The notes under the pieces: model-generated
What the model was told of the DNA's origin: nothing
Seen by the model: only the letters and a program-made list of their open reading frames with translations
Database searches by the model: none
Source: Flavobacteriaceae bacterium UBA3356
GTDB lineage: Bacteria > Bacteroidota > Bacteroidia > Flavobacteriales > Flavobacteriaceae
DNA: 64,000 nucleotides
Assembly: GCA_002360635.1 (NCBI GenBank)
Contig: DEQW01000003.1
Coordinates: forward strand, 710,019-774,018
Reading direction: 5' to 3'
Translations under genes and position numbers: made by a program
Shown here: positions 1 through 6,634 of the stretch, one piece after another
Position numbering within the stretch: position 1 is the stretch's first letter
Layout of the letters: the number at the start of each line of letters is the position of its first letter

Positions 1-139
1 TGATTTTTTGGTCGACAATAGCAAGTTCCTCTAATTGCTTAAATACATCTTCTTCTGTATCTTCTTGTGCATTGGTAAAATTGTAGCTAAGTATAGTTAC
101 AAATAGAAGCAAAAAGAGTTTTAGTGATTGTTTTTTCAT
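1..139 (-). CDS. N-terminus of a secreted protein, possibly a CocE/NonD (S15-type) hydrolase; cut by window edge
   Basis: Only the first 46 codons are present; the gene runs off the left edge. The ATG is at 139. The translation has a classic signal peptide: MKK, a hydrophobic stretch rich in Leu/Val, then a cleavage site after ...FTNA before QEDTEED. The mature start (acidic, then QLEELAIVDQKI) resembles what I recall at the N-terminus of flavobacterial CocE/NonD-family hydrolases, where an IDQKVMMPMRDG motif follows, but that motif would lie outside the window. The secreted nature is well supported; the family is a weak guess. Confidence 0.6.
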   Translation of the reverse strand, partial: MKKQSLKLFLLLFVTILSYNFTNAQEDTEEDVFKQLEELAIVDQKI

Positions 140-361
140 AAAAGGGTGGTTTTTCAAATAAGTACCTAAAATTATAGGAAAATTAGTTTTAGTAGTTGGT
201 AAAACCCAACTTTAACATGATTTCCTATTGGATGTTTTTTCTGAAACCAAAAATAGTGATAGAAATAGAAACCTATAAAATCTTGTTATAGTTTGTTTAT
301 AAGGCGTTAAAAGCAAACTATTTTTTAATAATTACTCGTATTTTAAAGAAAAATTAAAATT

Positions 362-679
362 ATGGATGCTGAAAAGAATAAAGAACAGGGAAATGAAAAA
401 GGAAATAGCAAAGACACATCGTACAACTCTGATGTTACAAAACATGACTTAGAAATGCTGGGGCAAGACCATATACACGGTGATGGTGGTGATGACCAAC
501 AATTAAGGGAACGTGCTCAGAAAATTGATTTTAGTGGTAAGAAACTGGATGTTCCAGGAAGCACTAAAGCTCAAAAAGGACAGGGTGCTTCTAATTTAAA
601 TGATGAAGAAAATAAATTGCACAGCCAGGGTGGTGATAGCAATGAAAACCTGGAACGAGATGATGCTTCTAAAGGATGA
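362..679 (+). CDS. small hydrophilic conserved hypothetical protein
   Basis: This 105-residue protein has no Cys or Trp, no signal peptide and no hydrophobic segment. It is dominated by Asp, Glu, Lys, Asn, Gln and Gly and is probably intrinsically disordered. The part around residues 48-66 (RERAQKIDFSGKKLDVPGS) is the most structured-looking and resembles a short motif I recall from small flavobacterial hypotheticals. The start is the ATG at 362. The gene stands alone: it is divergent from the partial gene at the left edge and ends against a terminator shared with the CCG protein on the other strand. The function is unknown; composition alone would fit a stress or desiccation-type hydrophilin, but that is speculation. 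Confidence 0.7.
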   Translation: MDAEKNKEQGNEKGNSKDTSYNSDVTKHDLEMLGQDHIHGDGGDDQQLRERAQKIDFSGKKLDVPGSTKAQKGQGASNLNDEENKLHSQGGDSNENLERDDASKG

Positions 680-706
680 TAAATAGGCTAATTTAAAGGG
701 TTGGGT

Positions 707-780
707 TCAAAAATCAAGACAAGTAAAATTTTATAATTTATTTTGAATGCCAGTAAAACAGTAACTTGTCTTGATTTTGA
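707..780. repeat. long inverted repeat upstream of a terminator
   Basis: The arms are 707-724 and 764-780. They are complementary over about 17 bp with one extra base in the left arm, around a 39-base AT-rich loop. The repeat sits directly before the strong hairpin at 786-815. It may be a second transcript-end structure of the 362-679 gene or an mRNA-stabilising stem. It is not coding. Confidence 0.6.
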
Positions 781-785
781 ACATA

Positions 786-815
786 AAAAGTCCCGATAAT
801 TTTATCGGGACTTTT
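786..815. terminator. bidirectional intrinsic terminator
   Basis: A perfect 14-bp stem (786-799 with 802-815; AAAAGTCCCGATAA) with a 2-base loop has an A-tract on one side and a T-tract on the other. It can therefore end transcripts from both the + strand gene ending at 679 and the minus strand gene ending at 823. Confidence 0.85.
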
Positions 816-822
816 ATTTGTT

Positions 823-1614
823 TTATAAATCTTCAGCGTTGGCGATCATTTCGGCGATATCCATTACGGCTACATCGTCTTCTTTTTCTTTGCCTTTTAC
901 TCCATCTGTCATCATGGTGTTACAAAATGGACAAGCAGCCGCTATTACATTTGGTTGTGTTTCTAAAGCTTCCTCAGTACGCTCTATGTTAACGTCTTTT
1001 TTACCTTCTTCTGGTTCTTTAAACATTTGTGCTCCACCAGCTCCACAACAAAGTCCACGGGATTTACAACGCTTCATTTCAACTAATTCTACTTCTAACT
1101 TCCGTAGTAAGTCACGAGGGGCTTCATATTCGCCATTGGCACGTCCTAAATAACAAGGATCGTGAAAGGTAATTTTCTTTCCTTTAAATTTTCCACCTTC
1201 TACTTTTAGTCTTCCTTCATTTAAAAGAGATTTTAAAAATTGCGTGTGATGTACCACTTCATAATTTCCTCCTAATTCAGGATATTCATTTTTAATGGTG
1301 TTAAAGCAGTGTGGGCAAGCGGTTACTATTTTTTTAACTTCATATCCGTTAAGCACTTCAATATTTGTCATGGCCTGCATTTGAAACAAGAATTCATTTC
1401 CTGCCCGTTTAGCCGGATCTCCAGTACAACTTTCTTCAGTTCCCAATACAGCGAAGTCAACTTTTGCATTGTGCAATAGTTTTACAAACGCTTTAGTTAT
1501 TTTTTTGGCGCGATCATCAAAACTTCCGGCGCATCCTACCCAAAATAAAACTTCGGGTTTTTTGCCTTCGGCCATGTACTCGGCCATAGTTGGTACTTTT
1601 ATAGGTTCACTCAT
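823..1614 (-). CDS. (Fe-S)-binding protein with two CCG domains (HdrB/LldE/GlpC-like)
   Basis: This 263-residue soluble protein carries two cysteine-rich CCG modules of the heterodisulfide-reductase HdrB/LldE type. Visible Cys positions are C28 (WVGCAG), C63, C100 and C103 (CPHC), C154 (HDPC), C183, C189-C190 (CCGAGG), C228 and C231 (CPFC). Such proteins hold a [4Fe-4S]-type cluster and pass electrons within a membrane complex. Its expected partner is the membrane Fe-S protein at 3043-4374, which supplies the heme/quinone-type membrane part and two 4Fe-4S sites. Here the two are separated by a HAD gene and a hydrolase gene on the same strand. The electron donor and acceptor cannot be read from the sequence. 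Confidence 0.85.
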   Translation of the reverse strand: MSEPIKVPTMAEYMAEGKKPEVLFWVGCAGSFDDRAKKITKAFVKLLHNAKVDFAVLGTEESCTGDPAKRAGNEFLFQMQAMTNIEVLNGYEVKKIVTACPHCFNTIKNEYPELGGNYEVVHHTQFLKSLLNEGRLKVEGGKFKGKKITFHDPCYLGRANGEYEAPRDLLRKLEVELVEMKRCKSRGLCCGAGGAQMFKEPEEGKKDVNIERTEEALETQPNVIAAACPFCNTMMTDGVKGKEKEDDVAVMDIAEMIANAEDL

Positions 1615-1628
1615 GGTGTTTCTTTATT

Positions 1629-2063
1629 TTAATCTTTAAAAACTTGAATGGTTACTTTTTTGTCAATCAAGTCTGTAAATTTTCCTTTATATCGTGTTGC
1701 TTTTACCAAGTGATTGTCAATCCAATGATAATTTCCGCCTCTTGGTTTTCCCATTAATAAGGAATGGTATTTAAAGCCGTGTTTCTCTAACCAAGTTTCA
1801 GTTACTTCACGATGGTCTTCTGTCCTAGAAGTAAAAAAACAGATAATATGGCCTTTTTCATACCAATTGTTTAACGTTTTCAAGGCATCTGGAAACGGTT
1901 CGCAGGTAGCCATGCGCTCAGGTTCTTCATTGGGAATATCATCTGTAATCGTCCCATCGATGTCAATTAAGTAATTTTTAATATCCTTTGGAAGTATTGG
2001 GCTAACGTGTTCCCCACTCTCCACTTTATCGTGCAATAACTTTTCTACTTCTTCTTTTTTCAT
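1629..2063 (-). CDS. HAD-like phosphatase-fold protein
   Basis: The 144-residue protein has HAD motif I at residues 34-38 (D34-I-D36-G-T), the nucleophile/acid pair. Motif II is plausibly the Ser/Thr of FFTSR (near residue 80), and a late acidic motif lies in WIDNH. It lacks room for a large cap domain, so the substrate is probably a macromolecule or the activity is narrow. Relatives are often named phosphoheptose isomerase in databases, but no isomerase fold is visible. It lies 14 bases upstream of the CCG protein gene and probably shares its transcript. The substrate is unknown. Confidence 0.75.
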   Translation of the reverse strand: MKKEEVEKLLHDKVESGEHVSPILPKDIKNYLIDIDGTITDDIPNEEPERMATCEPFPDALKTLNNWYEKGHIICFFTSRTEDHREVTETWLEKHGFKYHSLLMGKPRGGNYHWIDNHLVKATRYKGKFTDLIDKKVTIQVFKD

Positions 2064-2105
2064 AGATTAGGATATTTTTACGTTCACAAAGTTACTATTT
2101 GTTTT

Positions 2106-3011
2106 TCAACTTGCTGCCCGAGTTAAAAATGTGTTTATTTCTTTAAAATATTGATCCGGCTGTTCTAACCAACCATAATGTGCACACTCATTAATATATA
2201 CTAATTTTGAATTCTGAAACAACGCGTGTGTTTTTACAGCAATATCTTTATTGACAATGTCTTGTTTCCCCTGAATAATTAAAACTGGCTTAGTGTATTG
2301 TTGAAGTTGCTTTTTACAATCAAACGCTATAGTATGCATGTTCTGCCAAACTAAGCTATTGATTTGACTGTTGCCTTGCGTTAAACGTTCAGCCACCACA
2401 TCTACAAAATCTTTTTTGTATAAATAGGCAGATGCTAAATATTTCCCTCTTTGAAGTCTTGCAAAGTGGCTGGTATCGCCGTTTGCAATTTTTTGATTCC
2501 AATAGCTAAGAGAGTCTCGTTGTTTTTGGGTTAATTGCCCAGTGATATTAATTCTTGAAAGTAAACTTAAATCAACTCCTCCTGAAGAGGATAAAATTAA
2601 TCCTTTTACATTTTTTGAATGTTTGGTTGTGTAATACGAAGCCAGCATGCCTCCAAAAGAATGGCCTAAAACAATCCAAGAATCTATTTTTAAATGTTTC
2701 CGAAGTGATTCTATGTCTTCTACCATTAAATCTAAAGTAATAGTGGTTTCATTTACTGCTTTTAAGATAGATTTTCCTGTACCCCTTTGGTCGTAAATAA
2801 TGGTTTTATTGTTTTTTGAAAGTGTTTTAGCTAAGGAAACAAAACCTTCGCTGCTCATCCCTGGGCCTCCATTAATGATAAGAACAGGAAAACCTTTTCC
2901 GAAGGTTGTATAACAAATAGTACTTCCACTATTCTCAATGAAACTTTCTGTTTGTGCATACGCAGACACTCCAAAAAAGAATAAAAAGAAGAGCGTGTTT
3001 ATTTGCTTCAT
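2106..3011 (-). CDS. exported alpha/beta-hydrolase (proline iminopeptidase-like)
   Basis: The protein has about 301 residues. I chose the ATG at 3011 because it places a clean signal peptide (MKQINTLFFLFFFGVSAYAQ) at the N-terminus; an in-frame ATG at 3023 would add MYAI. Hydrolase hallmarks in order are an oxyanion NGGPGMSS motif, DQRGTGKS, the nucleophile elbow GHSFGG (catalytic Ser), an acid in GKQDIV, and a late His in ECAHYGWLEQP. GGPG plus DQRG is the pattern of the S33 prolyl-aminopeptidase family, so periplasmic peptide or small ester hydrolysis is likely. It sits between two genes whose products normally work together (Fe-S proteins), as if inserted. Confidence 0.8.
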   Translation of the reverse strand: MKQINTLFFLFFFGVSAYAQTESFIENSGSTICYTTFGKGFPVLIINGGPGMSSEGFVSLAKTLSKNNKTIIYDQRGTGKSILKAVNETTITLDLMVEDIESLRKHLKIDSWIVLGHSFGGMLASYYTTKHSKNVKGLILSSSGGVDLSLLSRINITGQLTQKQRDSLSYWNQKIANGDTSHFARLQRGKYLASAYLYKKDFVDVVAERLTQGNSQINSLVWQNMHTIAFDCKKQLQQYTKPVLIIQGKQDIVNKDIAVKTHALFQNSKLVYINECAHYGWLEQPDQYFKEINTFLTRAAS

Positions 3012-3042
3012 TATTGCGTACATAAAAGCGGAATAAATTTTC

Positions 3043-4374
3043 TTAGGCTTCGTCCTTCCAATTTAAGCGATCCATCTGGTTGTATGGCCAAGGTGCGCCA
3101 TTATTTTCAATGTTCGTCATGGCTACATTAAGCTCGTTTGGTGCTGCTGATTGCTCCATTACTAAAAACTGACGCATATCCATAATGATGGAAAGTGGAT
3201 CAATACTAACCGGACAAGCTTCTACACAAGCGTTACAAGTTGTACATGCCCACAATTCTTCCCGAAGAATATAATCGTCTAACAATTGTTTTCCGTCGGG
3301 CTTAAATTCACCATTCTTGGTAATATTTTTACCTACTTCCTCAATACGATCTCGGGTATCCATCATGATTTTACGCGGCGATAGTTTCTTACCCGTTTGG
3401 TTGGCGGGACATTCACTGGTACAACGACCACATTCGGTACAGGTATATGCATTTAATAATTGAATTCTGCTTAAATCCATGACATCGCTGGCACCAAATT
3501 TTTCAGGCTCGGCATCTGCTTCATCTTCTGCAGGTGCAGCAAACGGATCTGCATTAGGATCCATCATTAATTTTACTTCGTTAGTAACAGACTCCAAGTT
3601 TTTAAACTTCCCTTTTGGCACCACTTTTCCGAAGTACACATTAGGGAACGCCAATAGTATATGGAGATGCTTTGAAAAGTATAAATAGTTTAAGAAAACC
3701 AAAATACCAATAATGTGTAACCACCAGGCACCACGCTCGATAAGTATTAGGGTACTTTCTGATAGTCCATCAAATACCGGTGAAATTAGACTACTAATGG
3801 GAAATGAACCTGCTTGTGTATAATGTGCAGCTCCCATTTGTTGCAATTGTAAGTCGGCCGCGTTCATGGTTAGAAACAGTACCATTAGTACCATTTCAAA
3901 ATATAGAATATAATTGGCATCATCTTTAGGCCAGCCTTTCATTTCGCGTGCCCAAAAACGTTTAATTTTTTGAATGTTTCGGCGTATCCAAAAAACGATT
4001 ACACCTACTAATACTAGAAGTGCTAATATTTCAAAAGAAGCAATAAGAGCATCATATACAGGACCTAAAAAAGAAAGAACTCTGTGTGTTCCAAAAATAC
4101 CATCGATGATTATCTCCAGTACTTCAATGTTTATAATAATAAACCCTACGTACACAAAAATGTGCATAATTCCAGAAACGGGCCTAACCACCATTTTAGA
4201 TTGACCGAGTGCAATACGGATTACATTGCCCCATCGCTCTTTTTTATGGTCAGAAGCATCAATTTCGCGTCCTACTTTTACATTTCGGATTACTTTTCTA
4301 ATATTAAACGTAAAATAGCCGATACCAGCAGCTAAAACAAGAAAAAATATAATGTTAGGTAAATATTGCATCAT
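3043..4374 (-). CDS. membrane-bound 4Fe-4S ferredoxin-type oxidoreductase subunit
   Basis: The protein has 443 residues. The N-terminal half has about five membrane helices (roughly 5-25, 70-92, 108-130, 158-172, 212-232) with His71, His220 and His236/238, the layout of a NarI/HdrE-like heme b membrane domain. The C-terminal half is a dicluster ferredoxin: CTECGRCTSECP (near 312-323) and CTTCNACVEACP (near 378-389). It resembles fused HdrE/HdrC or the GlpC-linked membrane reductases, and should link a quinone pool to the CCG protein at 823-1614. Its ATG overlaps the stop codon of the MCE gene by one base, implying translational coupling. Confidence 0.85.
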   Translation of the reverse strand: MMQYLPNIIFFLVLAAGIGYFTFNIRKVIRNVKVGREIDASDHKKERWGNVIRIALGQSKMVVRPVSGIMHIFVYVGFIIINIEVLEIIIDGIFGTHRVLSFLGPVYDALIASFEILALLVLVGVIVFWIRRNIQKIKRFWAREMKGWPKDDANYILYFEMVLMVLFLTMNAADLQLQQMGAAHYTQAGSFPISSLISPVFDGLSESTLILIERGAWWLHIIGILVFLNYLYFSKHLHILLAFPNVYFGKVVPKGKFKNLESVTNEVKLMMDPNADPFAAPAEDEADAEPEKFGASDVMDLSRIQLLNAYTCTECGRCTSECPANQTGKKLSPRKIMMDTRDRIEEVGKNITKNGEFKPDGKQLLDDYILREELWACTTCNACVEACPVSIDPLSIIMDMRQFLVMEQSAAPNELNVAMTNIENNGAPWPYNQMDRLNWKDEA

Positions 4375-5345
4375 TATTTATTAGGATCTTCAGGTTCTGT
4401 ATATTCTTTAGCTCTTTTTCCAAATAAAGAGAAATGTACATAACGTTTTGGGTTAAGCTTCATATCTTGTAATAGCTGCTCCAATTGTCGCGTAGCACCC
4501 TCTAAATTATTATATAATTGCTCGTCCTTCATTAACTTACCAATACTACCTTCCCCATTTTCTACTCTGCTTACGAGCGAATTTAACTTAGACGTTACAT
4601 TTTCTAGATCTTCAACCATCTGGCCTGTTTCAATTTTTGATAACGAATCTGACAGACTGGCAAAATTTTCTGTAGTAACATCTAAATTTGTAAATGTTCT
4701 ATTAAGCTTTTCTTTATTTTCCCCTAACAAACTATTTACGTTAGCGGTTATACCTTCAAAAGAATTTGAAGAGTTTCGTAATGAAGCAATTGCTTCCTTT
4801 AGGTTGTTTTGGGTGTCTTCATCGACAATTGCGGTGAAACTAAGAAGTAAAGTATCTAATGTAGCTAATGTTCCATTTACTTTTTCTTCTAAAGGTCCTA
4901 AGCGTTCTGTAACAGCGTCAAGCATCCCTTTTTCCACTTCACCATTAAGTGTGTCGCCAGATTTAGCTAAATTATTACGGTCATACTCTGGATAAATCCC
5001 TAACGACTTCCCTCCTATTAGCCCACTGCTGTAGATGCGTACCAAGCTATTTTTTGAAAAATCAAAATCGTTCTCTACTGTGAACTCAACGACTAATCTA
5101 CCCTCTTGATTTTGAAAACCTATATTTTGAATTTTACCCACTTTTAGACCATTGATAGTAACAGGGGCTGATTTGGACAAACCCTCTACATTGTCGTATT
5201 TTACATAAAACGTACGGTTCTTTTCAAGTAAATTACTACCTTTTAAATAGCTGTAACCAAATATAAACAGTAGGATTGCACCTATGGCAAGAATTCCGGT
5301 TTTAACTTCTCTGGATAATCTCAATGGATGATTTTTAGGGTTCAA
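4374..5345 (-). CDS. MCE/MlaD-family lipid transport protein
   Basis: The protein has 323 residues. A single N-terminal anchor helix (about 16-36) is followed by an MCE domain (about 42-125) with the NVEGLSKSAPVTINGLKVGKI strand region and a GGKSLGIYP ending. The C-terminal 180 residues are a heptad-like coiled coil of the type that forms a periplasmic needle in MCE proteins. Such proteins shuttle phospholipids between inner and outer membrane with an ABC transporter (MlaE/F type); no permease or ATPase gene lies in the window. It is downstream of the amidase gene and overlaps the Fe-S membrane gene. Confidence 0.85.
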   Translation of the reverse strand: MNPKNHPLRLSREVKTGILAIGAILLFIFGYSYLKGSNLLEKNRTFYVKYDNVEGLSKSAPVTINGLKVGKIQNIGFQNQEGRLVVEFTVENDFDFSKNSLVRIYSSGLIGGKSLGIYPEYDRNNLAKSGDTLNGEVEKGMLDAVTERLGPLEEKVNGTLATLDTLLLSFTAIVDEDTQNNLKEAIASLRNSSNSFEGITANVNSLLGENKEKLNRTFTNLDVTTENFASLSDSLSKIETGQMVEDLENVTSKLNSLVSRVENGEGSIGKLMKDEQLYNNLEGATRQLEQLLQDMKLNPKRYVHFSLFGKRAKEYTEPEDPNK

Positions 5346-5378
5346 ACAAATTTAGAAAATAAATATAGAATAACCCTG

Positions 5379-6500
5379 CTATTTCTTTTGTGTTTTTAAT
5401 ACATCGGAAACACGAAGCTTTTCCCCGTCCTTAAAAGCGACAATGTAACAAGAGGAGTATCCTTTTTCTTTGGCAAAGGTTTTCATAAGCTCAATCTTAT
5501 TATAATCTGAAGTTTCGCCATAGTAGTATTTATATAATCCATCTTCTTTATTTCGACTTATGTCTTTCAATCCTTTGAAGTTCTCGGGTTTGGGGTTAAT
5601 TCTTTTACTACTTGCGGCCAATTGCACTTTAAAAGTATAACCAGGATATATTTTTTCTTCGGTGGTATCGATGGCTTTATCTATTTCTTCTTGGGTGATA
5701 ACGGGGTTTTGAGAATTTTCTGTAGCCAAAGAAATGTTCTTCTTATAGTCTAAAATCCCCTTGGCAATTTGTTCTGCCATTTCTTTTCTTCCTTTTTTTG
5801 AATTTACGTATGACCCTTCTTTATTATTAGTCAAAAAACCCAATTCAACCAATACACTTGGCATATAGGAACTGTGCAATACCCAAAAGGGTGCAGACCT
5901 AACACTTCTATCTTTTCTTTTAAGGTTATTTACTATGTTATTTTGTATTAAGCTAGCAAGGACAATACTTTGGTCTAAATATTCTTCTTGCATTAGTGTT
6001 AATCCGATTAACGATTCTGGGGAACTAGGGTCAAAACCAGCATACTTTTCTTCATAATCCTCTTCCAAAAAAATCACTTCGTTTTCTTTTTTTGCGGTTT
6101 CAAGATTCTTTCCAGACTTATCGATTCCCATTACAAAAGTCCCTGTACCATACGCTTGTGAGGTATGCGAATCACAATGGATAGAAACAAAAATATCTGC
6201 ATCAACTTTATTGGCTATTGGTCCTCGGTCGTATAGTTCAACAAAAACATCTTTTTTTCTAGTATAGACTACTTGGATATCTTCATTTTTTTCTAAAATA
6301 TTTCCTACTTGCAAGGTTACATCCAATACAATATCTTTTTCTATAAACCCATTTCCTAGATTACCAGAGTCTTTACCTCCATGACCGGCATCGAGTACCA
6401 CTACAAAAGGTTTTGTGGTATCATTTTTGTTTTGGGAAAATGAAAAACTGGTTACAGTACAAATAAAAAGTACTAAAAAAGGTATGTGTTTCGTTTTCAT
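5379..6500 (-). CDS. N-acetylmuramoyl-L-alanine amidase with C-terminal SPOR-like domain
   Basis: I start the protein at the ATG at 6500 (373 residues), which gives MKTKHIPFLVLFICTVTSFSFSQ as a signal peptide; the open frame extends to 6563 but that extension is not signal-like. The Amidase_3 zinc hydrolase domain has VVLDAGHGGKDSG (first ligand His), the catalytic-region E of GFIEKD, SIHCDSH, and the distal PSVLVELGFLTN glutamate motif. The last 80 residues (VQLAASSKRINP ... YSSCYIVAFKDG) look like a SPOR peptidoglycan-binding domain. It cleaves peptide stems from glycan during cell separation. It is divergent from lptD. Confidence 0.9.
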   Translation of the reverse strand: MKTKHIPFLVLFICTVTSFSFSQNKNDTTKPFVVVLDAGHGGKDSGNLGNGFIEKDIVLDVTLQVGNILEKNEDIQVVYTRKKDVFVELYDRGPIANKVDADIFVSIHCDSHTSQAYGTGTFVMGIDKSGKNLETAKKENEVIFLEEDYEEKYAGFDPSSPESLIGLTLMQEEYLDQSIVLASLIQNNIVNNLKRKDRSVRSAPFWVLHSSYMPSVLVELGFLTNNKEGSYVNSKKGRKEMAEQIAKGILDYKKNISLATENSQNPVITQEEIDKAIDTTEEKIYPGYTFKVQLAASSKRINPKPENFKGLKDISRNKEDGLYKYYYGETSDYNKIELMKTFAKEKGYSSCYIVAFKDGEKLRVSDVLKTQKK

Positions 6501-6573
6501 AATGGTAGAACGGACTATTTTCATTGATATTTTAAATATTAAAGTTTTGAAAAACAAAGCCAAAAAATATGCT

Positions 6574-6581
6574 TAATTTTG
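6574..6581 (+). promoter_or_regulatory. predicted -7 element for lptD
   Basis: TAATTTTG matches the Bacteroidota -7 consensus TANNTTTG. A TTTG at 6546-6549 is 24 bases upstream, slightly long for the -33 box. It would give a leader of about 40 bases before the TTG start. Confidence 0.4.
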
Positions 6582-6599
6582 AAGTTTCAAAAACTAAGC

Positions 6600-6634
6600 C
6601 AAATCTACAAAAAATAGCATCGTAGCATTGCAAA
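6600..6634 (-). promoter_or_regulatory. predicted promoter for the amidase-MCE operon
   Basis: On the minus strand TTTG (6634-6631) is followed after 23 bases by TAGATTTG (6607-6600), a full match to TANNTTTG. The site overlaps the first codons of the divergent lptD gene, so the two promoters are interleaved. Confidence 0.45.

Noticed and set aside
1629..2063. Phosphoheptose isomerase
   Set aside because: Relatives carry this name in databases, but the visible motif is HAD (DIDGT) and there is no SIS fold.
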